Origin: Clostridia bacterium
GTDB lineage: Bacteria; Bacillota; Clostridia; UBA1212
Assembly: GCA_017848335.1 (NCBI GenBank)
Contig: JAGDAX010000034.1
Coordinates: 1-36,511 of the forward strand
DNA length: 36,511 bases
Direction of reading: 5' to 3'
The number at the start of each line of letters is the position of its first letter. The first letter of the stretch is position 1. Below the pieces are notes generated by a model. The model ran no database searches. It was not told the origin of the DNA and was given only the letters and a program-made list of their open reading frames with translations. A program made the translations under genes and the position numbers. Positions 16,217-23,480 of this stretch are shown in pieces.

Positions 16217-17080
16217 ATGAAAAAAGCGGAGATCATCATATTGTCGGGCCAGTCCAATGCAGTGGGCGTGGGCCATGCCGAATACCTTCCCAAGCATTTC
16301 CCACCGGAGAAGGTTGAAAAGTGGAAAAACGGCTATCAGAATATCAAAATCAACTATTTCTCACACGACAAGAAAAGCAACGGCTTCGTTCCCACGACCA
16401 TCGGCTGCACGGAGATCTCCAAGGTCACCGTCGGGCCGGAGCTGGGCATTGCGGACGCTCTTGACGAGCGCTTCCCGAGCCGTGAATTTTTCATCGTAAA
16501 GTGCGCATACGGCGGCATGTCGCTCTACCGAGACTTCCTGTCACCTTCCTGCGGCGGCCCTTACGACCCGGAAGCCTTTGCCGACCAGTACGAAAACATC
16601 GTTGCAAGCTCGGAGCAGGGATTGCCTGTCCGTCCGGGCTGGAGCTACAACGAGCTCGTGAAGATCACCCGCGAGAGCATCGGGATCCTGGAAGCGCAGG
16701 GCTTCGTCCCCTCCGTCAAGGCCTTCTGCTGGATGCAGGGCGAAGCCGACTCCGGCACCGAAGAGAACGCGGAGCAGTACATCGGCCTCTACGGGCATAT
16801 GATTTCCGACTTCAAAAAGGAATTCGCCGGCTATATGGACGGTTGCCTCTTCCTGGACGCGGGCATACACGAGCTGTGGGTCTTCCACGAGAAGATCAAC
16901 GCCGCCAAGAAGGCCTTCGCAGAAGCCCATTCCGACTGCGTGTTTATAGACACCATCGCCGCGGGCCTCACCTGCGCAAAGGAACCGGAGGGATGTGTGG
17001 ATATATACCACTACGACTCGGACTCGGTCATAGCCCTGGGGCACCTGTACGCAGACAGGATTCCGGTGGAAGGACAGTAA
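16217..17080 (+). CDS. SASA-domain carbohydrate esterase (sialate O-acetylesterase family)
   Basis: A 287-residue SGNH-type hydrolase. Block I is LSGQSNAVG with nucleophile Ser13. The family block WMQGEAD is at 172-178. The catalytic Asp-His pair is probably in the C-terminal CVDIYHYDSDS. Relatives remove acetyl groups from xylan or sialic acid (CE6 and SASA families). No signal peptide is present, so it should act on imported oligosaccharides. The ATG at 16217 follows AAGGAG nine bases upstream. The frame stays open upstream to 16043, but that stretch is an 18-bp tandem repeat and not part of the protein. It is transcribed divergently from the sugar isomerase/CE15 pair, suggesting one glycan-degrading function. 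Confidence 0.85.
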   Translation: MKKAEIIILSGQSNAVGVGHAEYLPKHFPPEKVEKWKNGYQNIKINYFSHDKKSNGFVPTTIGCTEISKVTVGPELGIADALDERFPSREFFIVKCAYGGMSLYRDFLSPSCGGPYDPEAFADQYENIVASSEQGLPVRPGWSYNELVKITRESIGILEAQGFVPSVKAFCWMQGEADSGTEENAEQYIGLYGHMISDFKKEFAGYMDGCLFLDAGIHELWVFHEKINAAKKAFAEAHSDCVFIDTIAAGLTCAKEPEGCVDIYHYDSDSVIALGHLYADRIPVEGQ

Positions 17081-17106
17081 ACAGTTCTTTGGCCGATCTG
17101 TCAGCT

Positions 17107-17448
17107 GCGCCATAGCGAAAGCGCCGATGCTTTGCCGTCGGGATAACAGGACTTAGGAGTATAACGACTTGAGGGAGCCCCGGTAGGTCTCCCTTTTTGG
17201 AATCGGTTCGACGGTCAAAACATTGTCTCGAGAGCGGTTCCGCACCCGGTGCGCCATAGCGAAAGAGCCGATGCTTTGCCGTCGTGATAACAGGACTTTG
17301 GAGTATAACGACTTGAGGGAGACCCGGTAGGTCTCCCTTTTTGGAATCGGTTCGACGGTCAAAACATTGTCTCGAGAGCGGTTCCGCACCCTGTGCGGCA
17401 TAGCGAAAGAGCCAATGCTTTGCCGTCGTGATAACAGGACTTTCTTCT
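17107..17448. repeat. 144-bp tandem repeat array downstream of tRNA-Leu
   Basis: Two complete units (17107-17250 and 17251-17394) and the start of a third, nearly identical. Each unit contains GCGCCATAGCGAAAG, then GATAACAGGACTT, which matches the reverse of the 3' end of the neighbouring tRNA-Leu gene. Next comes TATAACGACTTGAGGGAG, a hairpin GGGAGACC-CGGTA-GGTCTCCC with TTTTT, and a GGTTCGACGGTC block. The second unit is the cleanest; the first carries a few substitutions (GGGAGCCC in the hairpin). The plus-strand hairpin plus T-run looks like an intrinsic terminator and occurs twice. The period is a multiple of three, so an artefactual protein frame runs through it. Confidence 0.95.
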
Positions 17449-17533
17449 CGCTATCGGAAGACCCACCGGGTCTTCCTCCCGGACCTTCCTCGCTTTGCTT
17501 GAACGTCCGGAGCTCGTTTCAAGTCCTGTCTTT
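17444..17533. other. 90-bp insertion inside the third repeat copy
   Basis: Compared with copy 2, the third copy is split by 90 extra bases. The sequence CTTT occurs at both junctions (17440-17443 and 17530-17533). The insert holds a hairpin GGAAGACCC/GGGTCTTCC and ends in AAGTCCTGT (17521-17529), the exact inverse of ACAGGACTT (17434-17442) just before the insertion. Confidence 0.7.
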
Positions 17534-17536
17534 GGA

Positions 17537-17585
17537 GCATAACGACTTGAGGGAGACCCGGTAGGTCTCCCTCAAGTCGTTATGC
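17537..17585. repeat. Perfect 22-bp inverted repeat fused to the tRNA 3' end
   Basis: The left arm (17537-17558, starting GCATAACGACTTGAG) and right arm (17564-17585) are exact reverse complements around the loop CGGTA. The right arm overlaps the last three bases of the tRNA-Leu gene. In the 144-bp units the outer part of one arm is replaced by TTTTT, turning the palindrome into a terminator-like hairpin. Confidence 0.95.
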
Positions 17586-17661
17586 GGATAACAGGACTTG
17601 AACCTGCACGCTTGCGCACTGGTTCCTAAGACCAGCGTGTCTGCCATTCCACCATATCCGC
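17583..17661 (-). tRNA. tRNA-Leu, anticodon UAG
   Basis: The minus strand starts GCGGATATGGTGG and ends TATCCGC plus discriminator A. The acceptor stem GCGGATA/TATCCGC is perfect. The anticodon stem CTGGT/ACCAG encloses CTTAGGA, which gives anticodon TAG (codon CUA). The variable arm (about 11 bases around GCGCAAGC) is consistent with a class II tRNA, and the T arm GCAGGTTCAAGTCCTGT is normal. CCA is not encoded; the next bases are TAA. At 79 bases it is short for tRNA-Leu because the variable arm is short. It has its own strong promoter. Confidence 0.95.
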
Positions 17662-17678
17662 GCGTTGGTGCGGGTACG

Positions 17679-17707
17679 ATTGTAGTGTATTTGGGCAGTT
17701 TTGTCAA
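17679..17707 (-). promoter_or_regulatory. Consensus promoter of tRNA-Leu overlapping the galactokinase stop codon
   Basis: TTGACA (17702-17707), a 17-bp spacer and TACAAT (17679-17684) on the minus strand. The -35 hexamer contains the galactokinase stop codon (17704-17706), so the tRNA promoter starts within the end of the upstream gene. Confidence 0.9.
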
Positions 17708-18915
17708 GTGAGCTCCCTGGCGCCGTCGCCCACGGAGCAGGCGTAAAACTCCGGAGTATTGCCGGTGGCTTCTGTGTACAGGCGGGCGACGTGCCGCTCG
17801 AATTCCTCCACGCTGTCCTTGCGTACAATATTGACCGTGCAGCCGCCGAAGCCGCCGCCTGTCATTCGTGCGCCCACAGTGCCTTCGAAGCTTATTGCCG
17901 CGTCAAACATCGCGTCCAGCTCCTCGCCCGTAGCCTCGTAAAGGTACCGAATCGACTCGTTGGCCTCACGGAGAAGCCTTCCGAATGCGGCCAGATCGCC
18001 CTTCTTGAGCACCTCCACGGCTTCCCTGACCCGGATATTCTCGCTCACCACGTGCAGGACGCGCTTCCTGATCGTATCGTCTTTAATCTCCGGAGCGTAT
18101 GCCTTGAGCTCTTCGCGGGAATAGCTGCAGAGATTGTCGCGCGGAACGGCCACGCCGTGAGTTCTCTCGATGGCCTGCATTTCCTCAAGGCCGACTGTGA
18201 CTTCGCGGCGTCTTTCATTGTACTTGGAGGCTCCGAGGGCATGCTTCTTGCAGGTATTTGCAAGCACCAGCAGATTGTCGCCCAGGTCCAGCGGCACGTA
18301 TTCGTATTCGAGCGTTGCGCAGTTCAGGAGGATCGCGTTGTCCTTTCTGCCCATTGCGGAGGCAAACTGATCCATAATGCCGCAGTTAACGCCGCAGAAG
18401 TTGTTTTCCGCCCTTTGCCCGGCAAGAGCCAGCTCCACAGGCGTGAATTTGCCCCCGAAAAGCGCGTTCACGGCAAAGCCGGTGACCGTCTCCTGAGAAG
18501 CCGAGGAAGAGAGCCCGCTGCCGATGGGTACGGTCGGGTGGAACACCATGTCGAAGCCGCCAATTTCAAGGCCCGCCTCAGCGAGCTCCTTGACGACGCC
18601 TGCCTGGTAATTGCCCCAGCGAAGGGTCTTCGCGCGGTCGATATCCTCAAGGTCGAACTCGTACACGCCGTCAAGAGTCGTTGCCGCGAGCCTCACGGTC
18701 GAAGCAGTGCCGTTCTTCCTGACCGCCGCCACGGTATCCAGAGTCAGCGCCGCAGGGAACACGTATCCGCCGCAATAATCAATATGCTCGCCGATAAGAT
18801 TCACGCGGCCCGGAGCGGCGAAGAACCGCAAGTCCCTGCTGTCGCCCTTGCTCTTGCCGAAGGTCCCGGCAAACCTTTTTTCAACTGTCTGCATTTTAAG
18901 AATTTCGTTGTCCAT
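17704..18915 (-). CDS. galK: Galactokinase (GHMP kinase family)
   Basis: Phosphorylates alpha-D-galactose at C1 with ATP, the first committed step of the Leloir pathway, in the cytoplasm. The galactokinase signature GRVNLIGEHIDYCGG lies at 36-50 and the GHMP ATP-binding loop PIGSGLSSSASQ near 120-131. A C-terminal GHMP motif MTGGGFGGCTVNIV is present. The start is set at ATG 18915 because GGAG lies 11 bases upstream, giving 403 residues, normal for GalK. The frame is open to 18957 but that ATG has no ribosome binding site. No galT, galE or transporter gene is adjacent, so the Leloir genes must be elsewhere. The tRNA-Leu promoter overlaps its stop codon. Confidence 0.95.
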   Translation of the reverse strand: MDNEILKMQTVEKRFAGTFGKSKGDSRDLRFFAAPGRVNLIGEHIDYCGGYVFPAALTLDTVAAVRKNGTASTVRLAATTLDGVYEFDLEDIDRAKTLRWGNYQAGVVKELAEAGLEIGGFDMVFHPTVPIGSGLSSSASQETVTGFAVNALFGGKFTPVELALAGQRAENNFCGVNCGIMDQFASAMGRKDNAILLNCATLEYEYVPLDLGDNLLVLANTCKKHALGASKYNERRREVTVGLEEMQAIERTHGVAVPRDNLCSYSREELKAYAPEIKDDTIRKRVLHVVSENIRVREAVEVLKKGDLAAFGRLLREANESIRYLYEATGEELDAMFDAAISFEGTVGARMTGGGFGGCTVNIVRKDSVEEFERHVARLYTEATGNTPEFYACSVGDGARELT

Positions 18916-18958
18916 ATATGAAAAATCTCCGTTAAATTGCTTCGATTTGAGTGGCATG

Positions 18959-18966
18959 TAACGTTA
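18959..18966. promoter_or_regulatory. Possible LacI-family operator core upstream of galK
   Basis: The palindrome TAACGTTA, with a central CG as in many LacI/GalR operators, lies 44 bases before the galK ATG in the galK/CarD spacer (18916-19198). The flanks are not symmetric and no regulator gene is nearby, so this is weak. Confidence 0.2.
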
Positions 18967-19032
18967 AAGGTAATCCGCTCACAGCTTCGCGTGAGGCAGG
19001 CATTTTCGCGCCTCATACGCGGTCTTTCTTCG

Positions 19033-19072
19033 CGGCTTCCTAAGCGGTTCTTCAGCGGTTCTTCGCGGCTCT
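19033..19072. repeat. AGCGGTTCTTC repeats upstream of the CarD gene
   Basis: Two AGCGGTTCTTC units plus related CGCGGCTTCC and CGCGGCTCTT blocks. The same AGCGGTT/TTCTTCAG vocabulary is found downstream of the CarD gene at 19750-19858. Confidence 0.65.
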
Positions 19073-19087
19073 TAACCTTTTTGCGCC

Positions 19088-19116
19088 TTGAAAAAAAGCC
19101 TCGAATAGTTTAAAAT
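19088..19116 (+). promoter_or_regulatory. Promoter of the CarD-family gene
   Basis: TTGAAA (19088-19093), a 17-bp spacer and TAAAAT (19111-19116). The expected transcript start near 19123 leaves about 75 bases before the ATG at 19199. Confidence 0.65.
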
Positions 19117-19198
19117 ATTCGCGGGGGAGTTTCAAGCGGATTTTAAGCTGCGACCACGCTGCAACCACCGTGAATGCCGCTTGCGAACGATTGTCTTT

Positions 19199-19690
19199 AT
19201 GAATTTTAACGTTGGCTCTTATGTTGTCTATCCCTTGCACGGCGCGGGCACTATCGATTCCATTATCGAGAAGGAATCCCCCGACGGGGATACAGTTAAA
19301 TATTACAACATCCGATTTCCCTACGGAAACCTTGTGCTGATGGTGCCTGTCGATTCCGCGGAGAATATCGGTCTGCGGCCTGTCGTGCCCTTGTCCACCA
19401 TTCCCGAGGTCTTCGAGCATCTCAGGAATACCGACCTGGTGCCATTGGAGACCAACTGGAACAAGCGCCAGCGTGAAAATCTCGAGAGGATGAAAAGCGG
19501 AGACATTTTTGTGACCGCCGACGTATACAAATATCTTCTGAAGCGCGACAATGAACGCGCCCTCTCATCCGGCGAGAAAAAGCTTCTCGTGAGCGCCCGC
19601 CGCATACTTTTCAGCGAGATTCATTTCGTCTCAGGCATGGCCGAGGACGAGATCGAGTCCGCCATATCAAGCATTATAAAATCAGCCTGA
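19199..19690 (+). CDS. CarD/CdnL-family RNA polymerase-binding regulator
   Basis: A 163-residue member of the CarD_CdnL_TRCF family. The N-terminal RNA-polymerase-interacting Tudor-like domain is seen in MNFNVGSYVVYPLHGAGTID and YYNIRFPYGNLVLMVPVD (about 1-65). The helical DNA-contacting half follows, with NWNKRQRENLERMKSGDI and DNERALSSGEKKLLVSARRI. Such proteins bind the RNA polymerase beta subunit and stabilise open complexes at rRNA and other promoters. ATG 19199 matches the usual family N terminus; a TTG at 19181 would add six residues. No convincing ribosome binding site precedes either. Confidence 0.92.
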   Translation: MNFNVGSYVVYPLHGAGTIDSIIEKESPDGDTVKYYNIRFPYGNLVLMVPVDSAENIGLRPVVPLSTIPEVFEHLRNTDLVPLETNWNKRQRENLERMKSGDIFVTADVYKYLLKRDNERALSSGEKKLLVSARRILFSEIHFVSGMAEDEIESAISSIIKSA

Positions 19691-19749
19691 CAAGGCACGC
19701 TCCGGGGTCGCAGCGTTTCGCTTCAAGTAAAGCCGCGCGGTGCCGGAGC

Positions 19750-19858
19750 TTCGGTGGTTCGTGCCGGTTCTTCAGCGGTTCACGCCGCTTCACACCGGTT
19801 CGTGCCGGTTCTTCAGCGGTTCGCGCCGGCTCGTGCCGGTTCACGCAGTGTCGTACCG
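19750..19858. repeat. GTGCCGGTTCTTCAGCGGTTC repeat family downstream of CarD
   Basis: The block GTGCCGGTTCTTCAGCGG occurs at 19761 and 19802 (period 41 bp) with degenerate GGTTC-x-CGCCG pieces between. It fills most of the CarD to membrane-protein spacer. Confidence 0.8.
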
Positions 19859-19899
19859 ATTCCCCGCCAGACCCGTCAAGGCTCTCGAAAGGATCTGCT

Positions 19900-20427
19900 A
19901 TGCCTTCCAAATTCGATAATTACGACAAGGAAACCGCCTCCGTTAAGGTCATCCGTTTCCTCAAATATTTCGGCATTGCCCTTGGCGGCGGCCTCGTGGG
20001 CGCCCTGCCCTACGTTGTCCTCCAATGCGCCCTCAGCGTCAGCTCCGTCTTTACCATGATCTTCTGCGGCGGCGGCGCAATGGCCTTCCTGGCGGCTTTC
20101 GGCCGAAGCCGGCTCTCCAAGGTATCGGACCATATCATTGTCGTGCTTTCGACGCTTCTGGCGTCCTTCATCGCGAATTTCGCATGCATCCTCATCCATT
20201 TCGCCCCCCAGTTCGACGTCGAAGGCCGCAAGATGAACGTGTTTCAGAAGGCCTTCTTTCTGCTGTTTCATTCGAAGCCGGACGAAATTACCGGGCAGGG
20301 TCTCGTGACGGACGGCGGCTCCTTCAGCATTTATACGATCCTCATTGCGTCCGCGGTCTTCGCGATCCTGGGGGCGTACGTCGTCTTTTTGATTATATTC
20401 AGATGGGTGCGGAAGCACAACCAATAA
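19900..20427 (+). CDS. Integral membrane protein of unknown function
   Basis: A 175-residue protein with about four hydrophobic segments (near residues 21-47, 50-68, 78-104 and 143-168). A soluble loop around 105-142 contains FDVEGRKMNVFQKAF. The helices are rich in Gly and Ala. No family is recognised. AAAGGA lies six bases before the ATG, so translation initiation is well supported. The next gene, also for a membrane protein, starts 28 bases downstream, and the two may form one transport or envelope unit. Confidence 0.8.
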   Translation: MPSKFDNYDKETASVKVIRFLKYFGIALGGGLVGALPYVVLQCALSVSSVFTMIFCGGGAMAFLAAFGRSRLSKVSDHIIVVLSTLLASFIANFACILIHFAPQFDVEGRKMNVFQKAFFLLFHSKPDEITGQGLVTDGGSFSIYTILIASAVFAILGAYVVFLIIFRWVRKHNQ

Positions 20428-20455
20428 ATGACCGATAAGGAACCCGGGCGATTTC

Positions 20456-21391
20456 ATGATTGACAAACTTTCCTTCACCGAAATAATCGGCGAGGCGGCC
20501 CGCATTTTCAGGCTACATTTCGCAAAAATAATACTGCTCGTGCTTTTGATCGTTCTCCCGGTGAGCCTTCTCCAAAGCTGGATCATGGACGTCATACAAA
20601 AGGACAACTCCATCGTCATGTTTCAGGAGACGTTTAGAAAATACGAGGGCTCCACCGAAGAGGAATTGAACGCGGCCTCCGAGGAGATCTACTCCGTCAT
20701 CAACGAGGCAGCCTCAAGGCTTATGCCGTACACGCTGGTTTACCTTCTCGCGTACGTGCTGTCGCTGGCCTTTACCGCGGCTGTCATCAGGCTGACCTTC
20801 GACGAAGGGCGGCACGGCGCGTTGTCCCTCAATTACAAGTACGGCGATATCACCGTCATCAACGAGCACAGCGAGGAATTGCACGACGTGGGCTCCGCCG
20901 TCGACTATCTCACGGTCGGCATTAAGGCGCTGCCAAGGCTGGCGCTCACGATGATCGTTGTTATCGCCCTCACCTTCCTGGGCTTTATGCTCTTCCTGGT
21001 GCCGGGGTTAATAATTGCGCTTCTCGGCTCCCTGGCGATCTACACCACGGTCATCATCAACCGCGGCGGCTTCAAAACTGTGGCTGCCACCGTCAGAATC
21101 GTATTCGCACACCCGGCGGCGCTTCTGTATTACGTCGCCAGGCTTGCAATCTCGTCATTGCTCTCCTGGGCCGTCTCTATGGGCGCTTCGGGATTGTTTC
21201 TGCTGACCGGGATCGAGGTCTCCGGCGCCCCGGCAATCATCGCCAACACCGTGATTTTGTCGCTGGTGTCGCTGCCGGTGGCGTTCCTGGACGTCGCGGT
21301 TACAGTGGCGCTCATTAACCGGATCGATAAAATGAAATCCGCGCACCTTCTCAGCTTTAACGAGAAGAATGACGCGGACGCTGACAGTTAA
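20456..21391 (+). CDS. Polytopic membrane protein, similar to glycerophosphodiester phosphodiesterase membrane-domain proteins
   Basis: A 311-residue protein with about six hydrophobic segments: 21-42, 88-112, 152-176, 178-200, 212-240 and 250-285. The organisation, a cytoplasmic start (SFTEIIGEAARIFRLHF), a long extracellular loop after helix 1, then paired helices with GLIIALLGSLAIYTTVII, resembles the membrane domain often found with glycerophosphoryl diester phosphodiesterases and related uncharacterised proteins. No catalytic domain is attached. It follows the 175-residue membrane protein by 28 bases, so cotranscription is likely. AAGGA is 14 bases from the ATG. The family assignment is from memory of the topology and is tentative. 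Confidence 0.75.
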   Translation: MIDKLSFTEIIGEAARIFRLHFAKIILLVLLIVLPVSLLQSWIMDVIQKDNSIVMFQETFRKYEGSTEEELNAASEEIYSVINEAASRLMPYTLVYLLAYVLSLAFTAAVIRLTFDEGRHGALSLNYKYGDITVINEHSEELHDVGSAVDYLTVGIKALPRLALTMIVVIALTFLGFMLFLVPGLIIALLGSLAIYTTVIINRGGFKTVAATVRIVFAHPAALLYYVARLAISSLLSWAVSMGASGLFLLTGIEVSGAPAIIANTVILSLVSLPVAFLDVAVTVALINRIDKMKSAHLLSFNEKNDADADS

Positions 21392-21402
21392 AATATCTCA
21401 AT

Positions 21403-21487
21403 CCGGCGCGAAGCGCACCCGGCTCTTGGCACTCACCCAGTCGCGCGGAACGCGCGCCGGCCTCCGGTCTCCGGCCTCCGGCCCCCA
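21403..21487. repeat. Dispersed GC-rich intergenic motif, copy 3
   Basis: Between the converging membrane-protein and truA genes. It holds CCGGCGCGAAGCGCACCCGG (a TTCG-capped hairpin on the minus strand), CTCTTGGCACTC, TCGCGCGGAACGCGCG and CCGGCCTCCGGTCTCCGGCC. The last two blocks recur at 9644-9714, and TCGCGCGGAACGCGCG is identical at 32081. Confidence 0.65.
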
Positions 21488-21501
21488 GCCTGTTCCCGGC
21501 A

Positions 21502-22296
21502 CTAAAATCTCAACCACACCTTCGCCAAATAAAGCCCGCACGGAGGCGCCGTCACACCGGCGTCTTTTCTTTTGCCCTCGCGGAGCGCGTATCTGACGCT
21601 GTCGCAGGTGCGCTTGGCGAGCCCGGCCTCGACCACCGTGCCGGTGATGATCCGCACCATATTGTAAAGGAAGCCGTTGCCGGTGATCCTGAGCGCGTAC
21701 AGCCTGACGTTCTCCATACAGAGCGGCGGCGCTTCTTCCTCGACGGAGCATTCATAGATCTCGCGGACAGTGTCCTTCTTGGGATCCAGCGTACCCGAGA
21801 ACGCCTCAAAATCGTGCTCGCCCACAAAAAGTGCCGCGGCTTCGTTCATGCGCTTCAAATCGGGCGCTTCGGCGCTTCTTATATGCCACGCGGCGGGGTC
21901 AAGCACGGGCACGGCCGCATCGCTCCAGTAAAACCGGTAAACGTATGTTTTCCTTACGGTGTCGCGCCTGGCATTAAACCCGGGCGGCGCCTCCTCGGAC
22001 CTCACGGCGGTGATGCCTTCCGGGAGAAGGTGATTCACGGCGGGGGCGATCTTGTCGGGCGGCACGATCGGATTCTCCACGTCAAAGCTGACGCAGTATT
22101 CCAGCGCGTGTACACCGGCATCGGTCCTGCTGCAGCCGACGGTCTTCACGGTGTCGGTCTTTAAAAGCGCACAAAGAGCCTTGTTGAGGGCGCCCTGTAC
22201 GGTGACCGCCCCGGGGTTTGGCCTGCCGTCGCGGTTCTGTATCTGCCAGCCGTTAAAGCCCGTGCCCCTGTAACGAAGGAACAGCCGGACCGTCAT
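21502..22296 (-). CDS. truA: tRNA pseudouridine(38-40) synthase TruA
   Basis: Converts uridines 38-40 of the tRNA anticodon stem-loop to pseudouridine. The 264-residue length fits the family. The catalytic motif GCSRTDAGVHAL has Asp59 as nucleophile. FLYNMVRIITGTVVEAG, the conserved C-terminal TruA segment, is present, and the N terminus RLFLRYRGTGFNGWQ is typical. The ATG at 22296 overlaps the stop codon of the upstream ROK kinase gene (ATGA overlap), so the two are translationally coupled even though their functions are unrelated. Confidence 0.97.
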   Translation of the reverse strand: MTVRLFLRYRGTGFNGWQIQNRDGRPNPGAVTVQGALNKALCALLKTDTVKTVGCSRTDAGVHALEYCVSFDVENPIVPPDKIAPAVNHLLPEGITAVRSEEAPPGFNARRDTVRKTYVYRFYWSDAAVPVLDPAAWHIRSAEAPDLKRMNEAAALFVGEHDFEAFSGTLDPKKDTVREIYECSVEEEAPPLCMENVRLYALRITGNGFLYNMVRIITGTVVEAGLAKRTCDSVRYALREGKRKDAGVTAPPCGLYLAKVWLRF

Positions 22297-23237
22297 AGCA
22301 TTGCGGCGCCGATTATGCCGGCGTCATTGCCGAGGGCGGCTTTCAGTATTTTGGTAGCGGGAATGAGCCCCGCGCCGTAGCTGTAGGTACCGACGTATTG
22401 CCTCAGCGGCACCAGCAGCTTCTCCCCCTGATTGGCGATGCCGCCCCCCAGAAGGATGACCTCCGGCTGGAAAATGTTAACGTAGTTGACGATTCCGTCG
22501 CCCAGCTCGACAATATAATTTTCCACCACCTGCTTCGCGGTCTCGTCTCCCATTTCGGCCGCGTCAAACACGGTCTTGCCGTTGACTTTGTCCGGGTCGC
22601 CGCCCACCAGCTCACTGATTTTGGACTCCGGATGCTGCCGCATGGCCTCCCTGGTGTCATTGATGATCGCGGTGGCCGAAGCATAAGTTTCGAAGCAGCC
22701 TCTCCGGCCGCAGCCGCAAAGCCTGCCTCCGAGGTGCGTAACCATATGGCCCATCTCGCCGCCCGCGAAGTTAAAGCCCGAGTAGATCTTCCCGTCAATG
22801 ATAATGCCCCCGCCAACGCCTGTGCCCAGCGTAACGGTGATGCAGTTTTTCACGCCCTTGGCGGCCCCTGCCACAGCCTCGCCCAGCGCGGCGCAGTTTG
22901 CGTCGTTGTCGAGTCTGATGGGAACGGAGGTTCTTTCCGCGAAGAACGCCGCAAGGTCAAAGCCGTCCAGCGGCACGTTGGCGGTCCTTATGACGAAGCC
23001 CCGGTCTCTGTCCACTGCCCCCGGTATGCCGATGCCGATAACCGAAATATCGCTCTCCTCAAGGCCGTTCTCCCCGATAATATTCAGCGCCGCGTTCACC
23101 ATTCCTGCGGCCACGGCAGCACCGTCGTTACCCTCCGCGAATGTGGGCACGCTCCTTTTGCAAACAAGGTTCCCGTCGTTGTCAACAAGTCCGCAGGCGA
23201 TATTGATGCCGCCCAGATCGATTCCAATTCTGTACAT
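22293..23237 (-). CDS. ROK-family sugar kinase (glucokinase type)
   Basis: A 314-residue cytoplasmic kinase expected to phosphorylate glucose or a related hexose. The ATP loop IGIDLGGINIACG (4-16) has Ile where the family usually has Thr (DxGGTxI). The catalytic Asp is in RLDNDANCAALGE. The ROK zinc site is intact: GHMVTHLGGRLCGCGRRGCFE. LGGGIANQGE supplies the second ATP-binding motif. The start is ATG 23237, with AAGGAG 12 bases upstream; the frame stays open to 23357 only because a 21-bp repeat upstream has no stops. The stop overlaps the truA start by four bases. Confidence 0.93.
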   Translation of the reverse strand: MYRIGIDLGGINIACGLVDNDGNLVCKRSVPTFAEGNDGAAVAAGMVNAALNIIGENGLEESDISVIGIGIPGAVDRDRGFVIRTANVPLDGFDLAAFFAERTSVPIRLDNDANCAALGEAVAGAAKGVKNCITVTLGTGVGGGIIIDGKIYSGFNFAGGEMGHMVTHLGGRLCGCGRRGCFETYASATAIINDTREAMRQHPESKISELVGGDPDKVNGKTVFDAAEMGDETAKQVVENYIVELGDGIVNYVNIFQPEVILLGGGIANQGEKLLVPLRQYVGTYSYGAGLIPATKILKAALGNDAGIIGAAML

Positions 23238-23260
23238 AGCTTGAGTTTTCTCCTTTATTT

Positions 23261-23362
23261 GATTGCTCTGTCGTAAATATTGATTGTTCTGTTGTAGATT
23301 CTGATTGCTCTGCGGTGAATTTTGATTGCTCTGCGGTGAATTTTGATTGCTCTGCATTCAAA
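23261..23362. repeat. 21-bp tandem repeat upstream of the ROK kinase
   Basis: Five units starting at 23261, 23282, 23303, 23324 and 23345, each GATTGCTCTGCGGTGAATTTT or a variant. The period is exactly 21 bp, so the minus strand can be read as repeated SNQNSPQ heptapeptides, but the array lies beyond the AAGGAG site of the kinase gene. Confidence 0.95.
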
Positions 23363-23480
23363 CGTTGACCGCGCTGTTGTAAAGCTGCTTCAGGCACCGG
23401 TTCGGGGCCTGGTCGCGAAATCCTGTTACAAATCTCCCTTAAACCCGCCACCGTACTGTCCCGCGCAGACCGTAAGCTTC

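Noticed and set aside
17153-17401. 82-codon minus-strand frame with a repeated 48-residue unit
   Set aside because: It is created by the 144-bp repeat (a multiple of three) and has no ribosome binding site or independent start.
17519-17707. Protein frame over the tRNA-Leu gene
   Set aside because: Its distinctive peptide is simply the translation of tRNA-Leu bases; the region is a tRNA gene.
23238-23357. N-terminal extension of the ROK kinase (SNQNSPQ repeats)
   Set aside because: It is a translation of the 21-bp array upstream of the AAGGAG site; ROK proteins start at MYRIGIDLGG.
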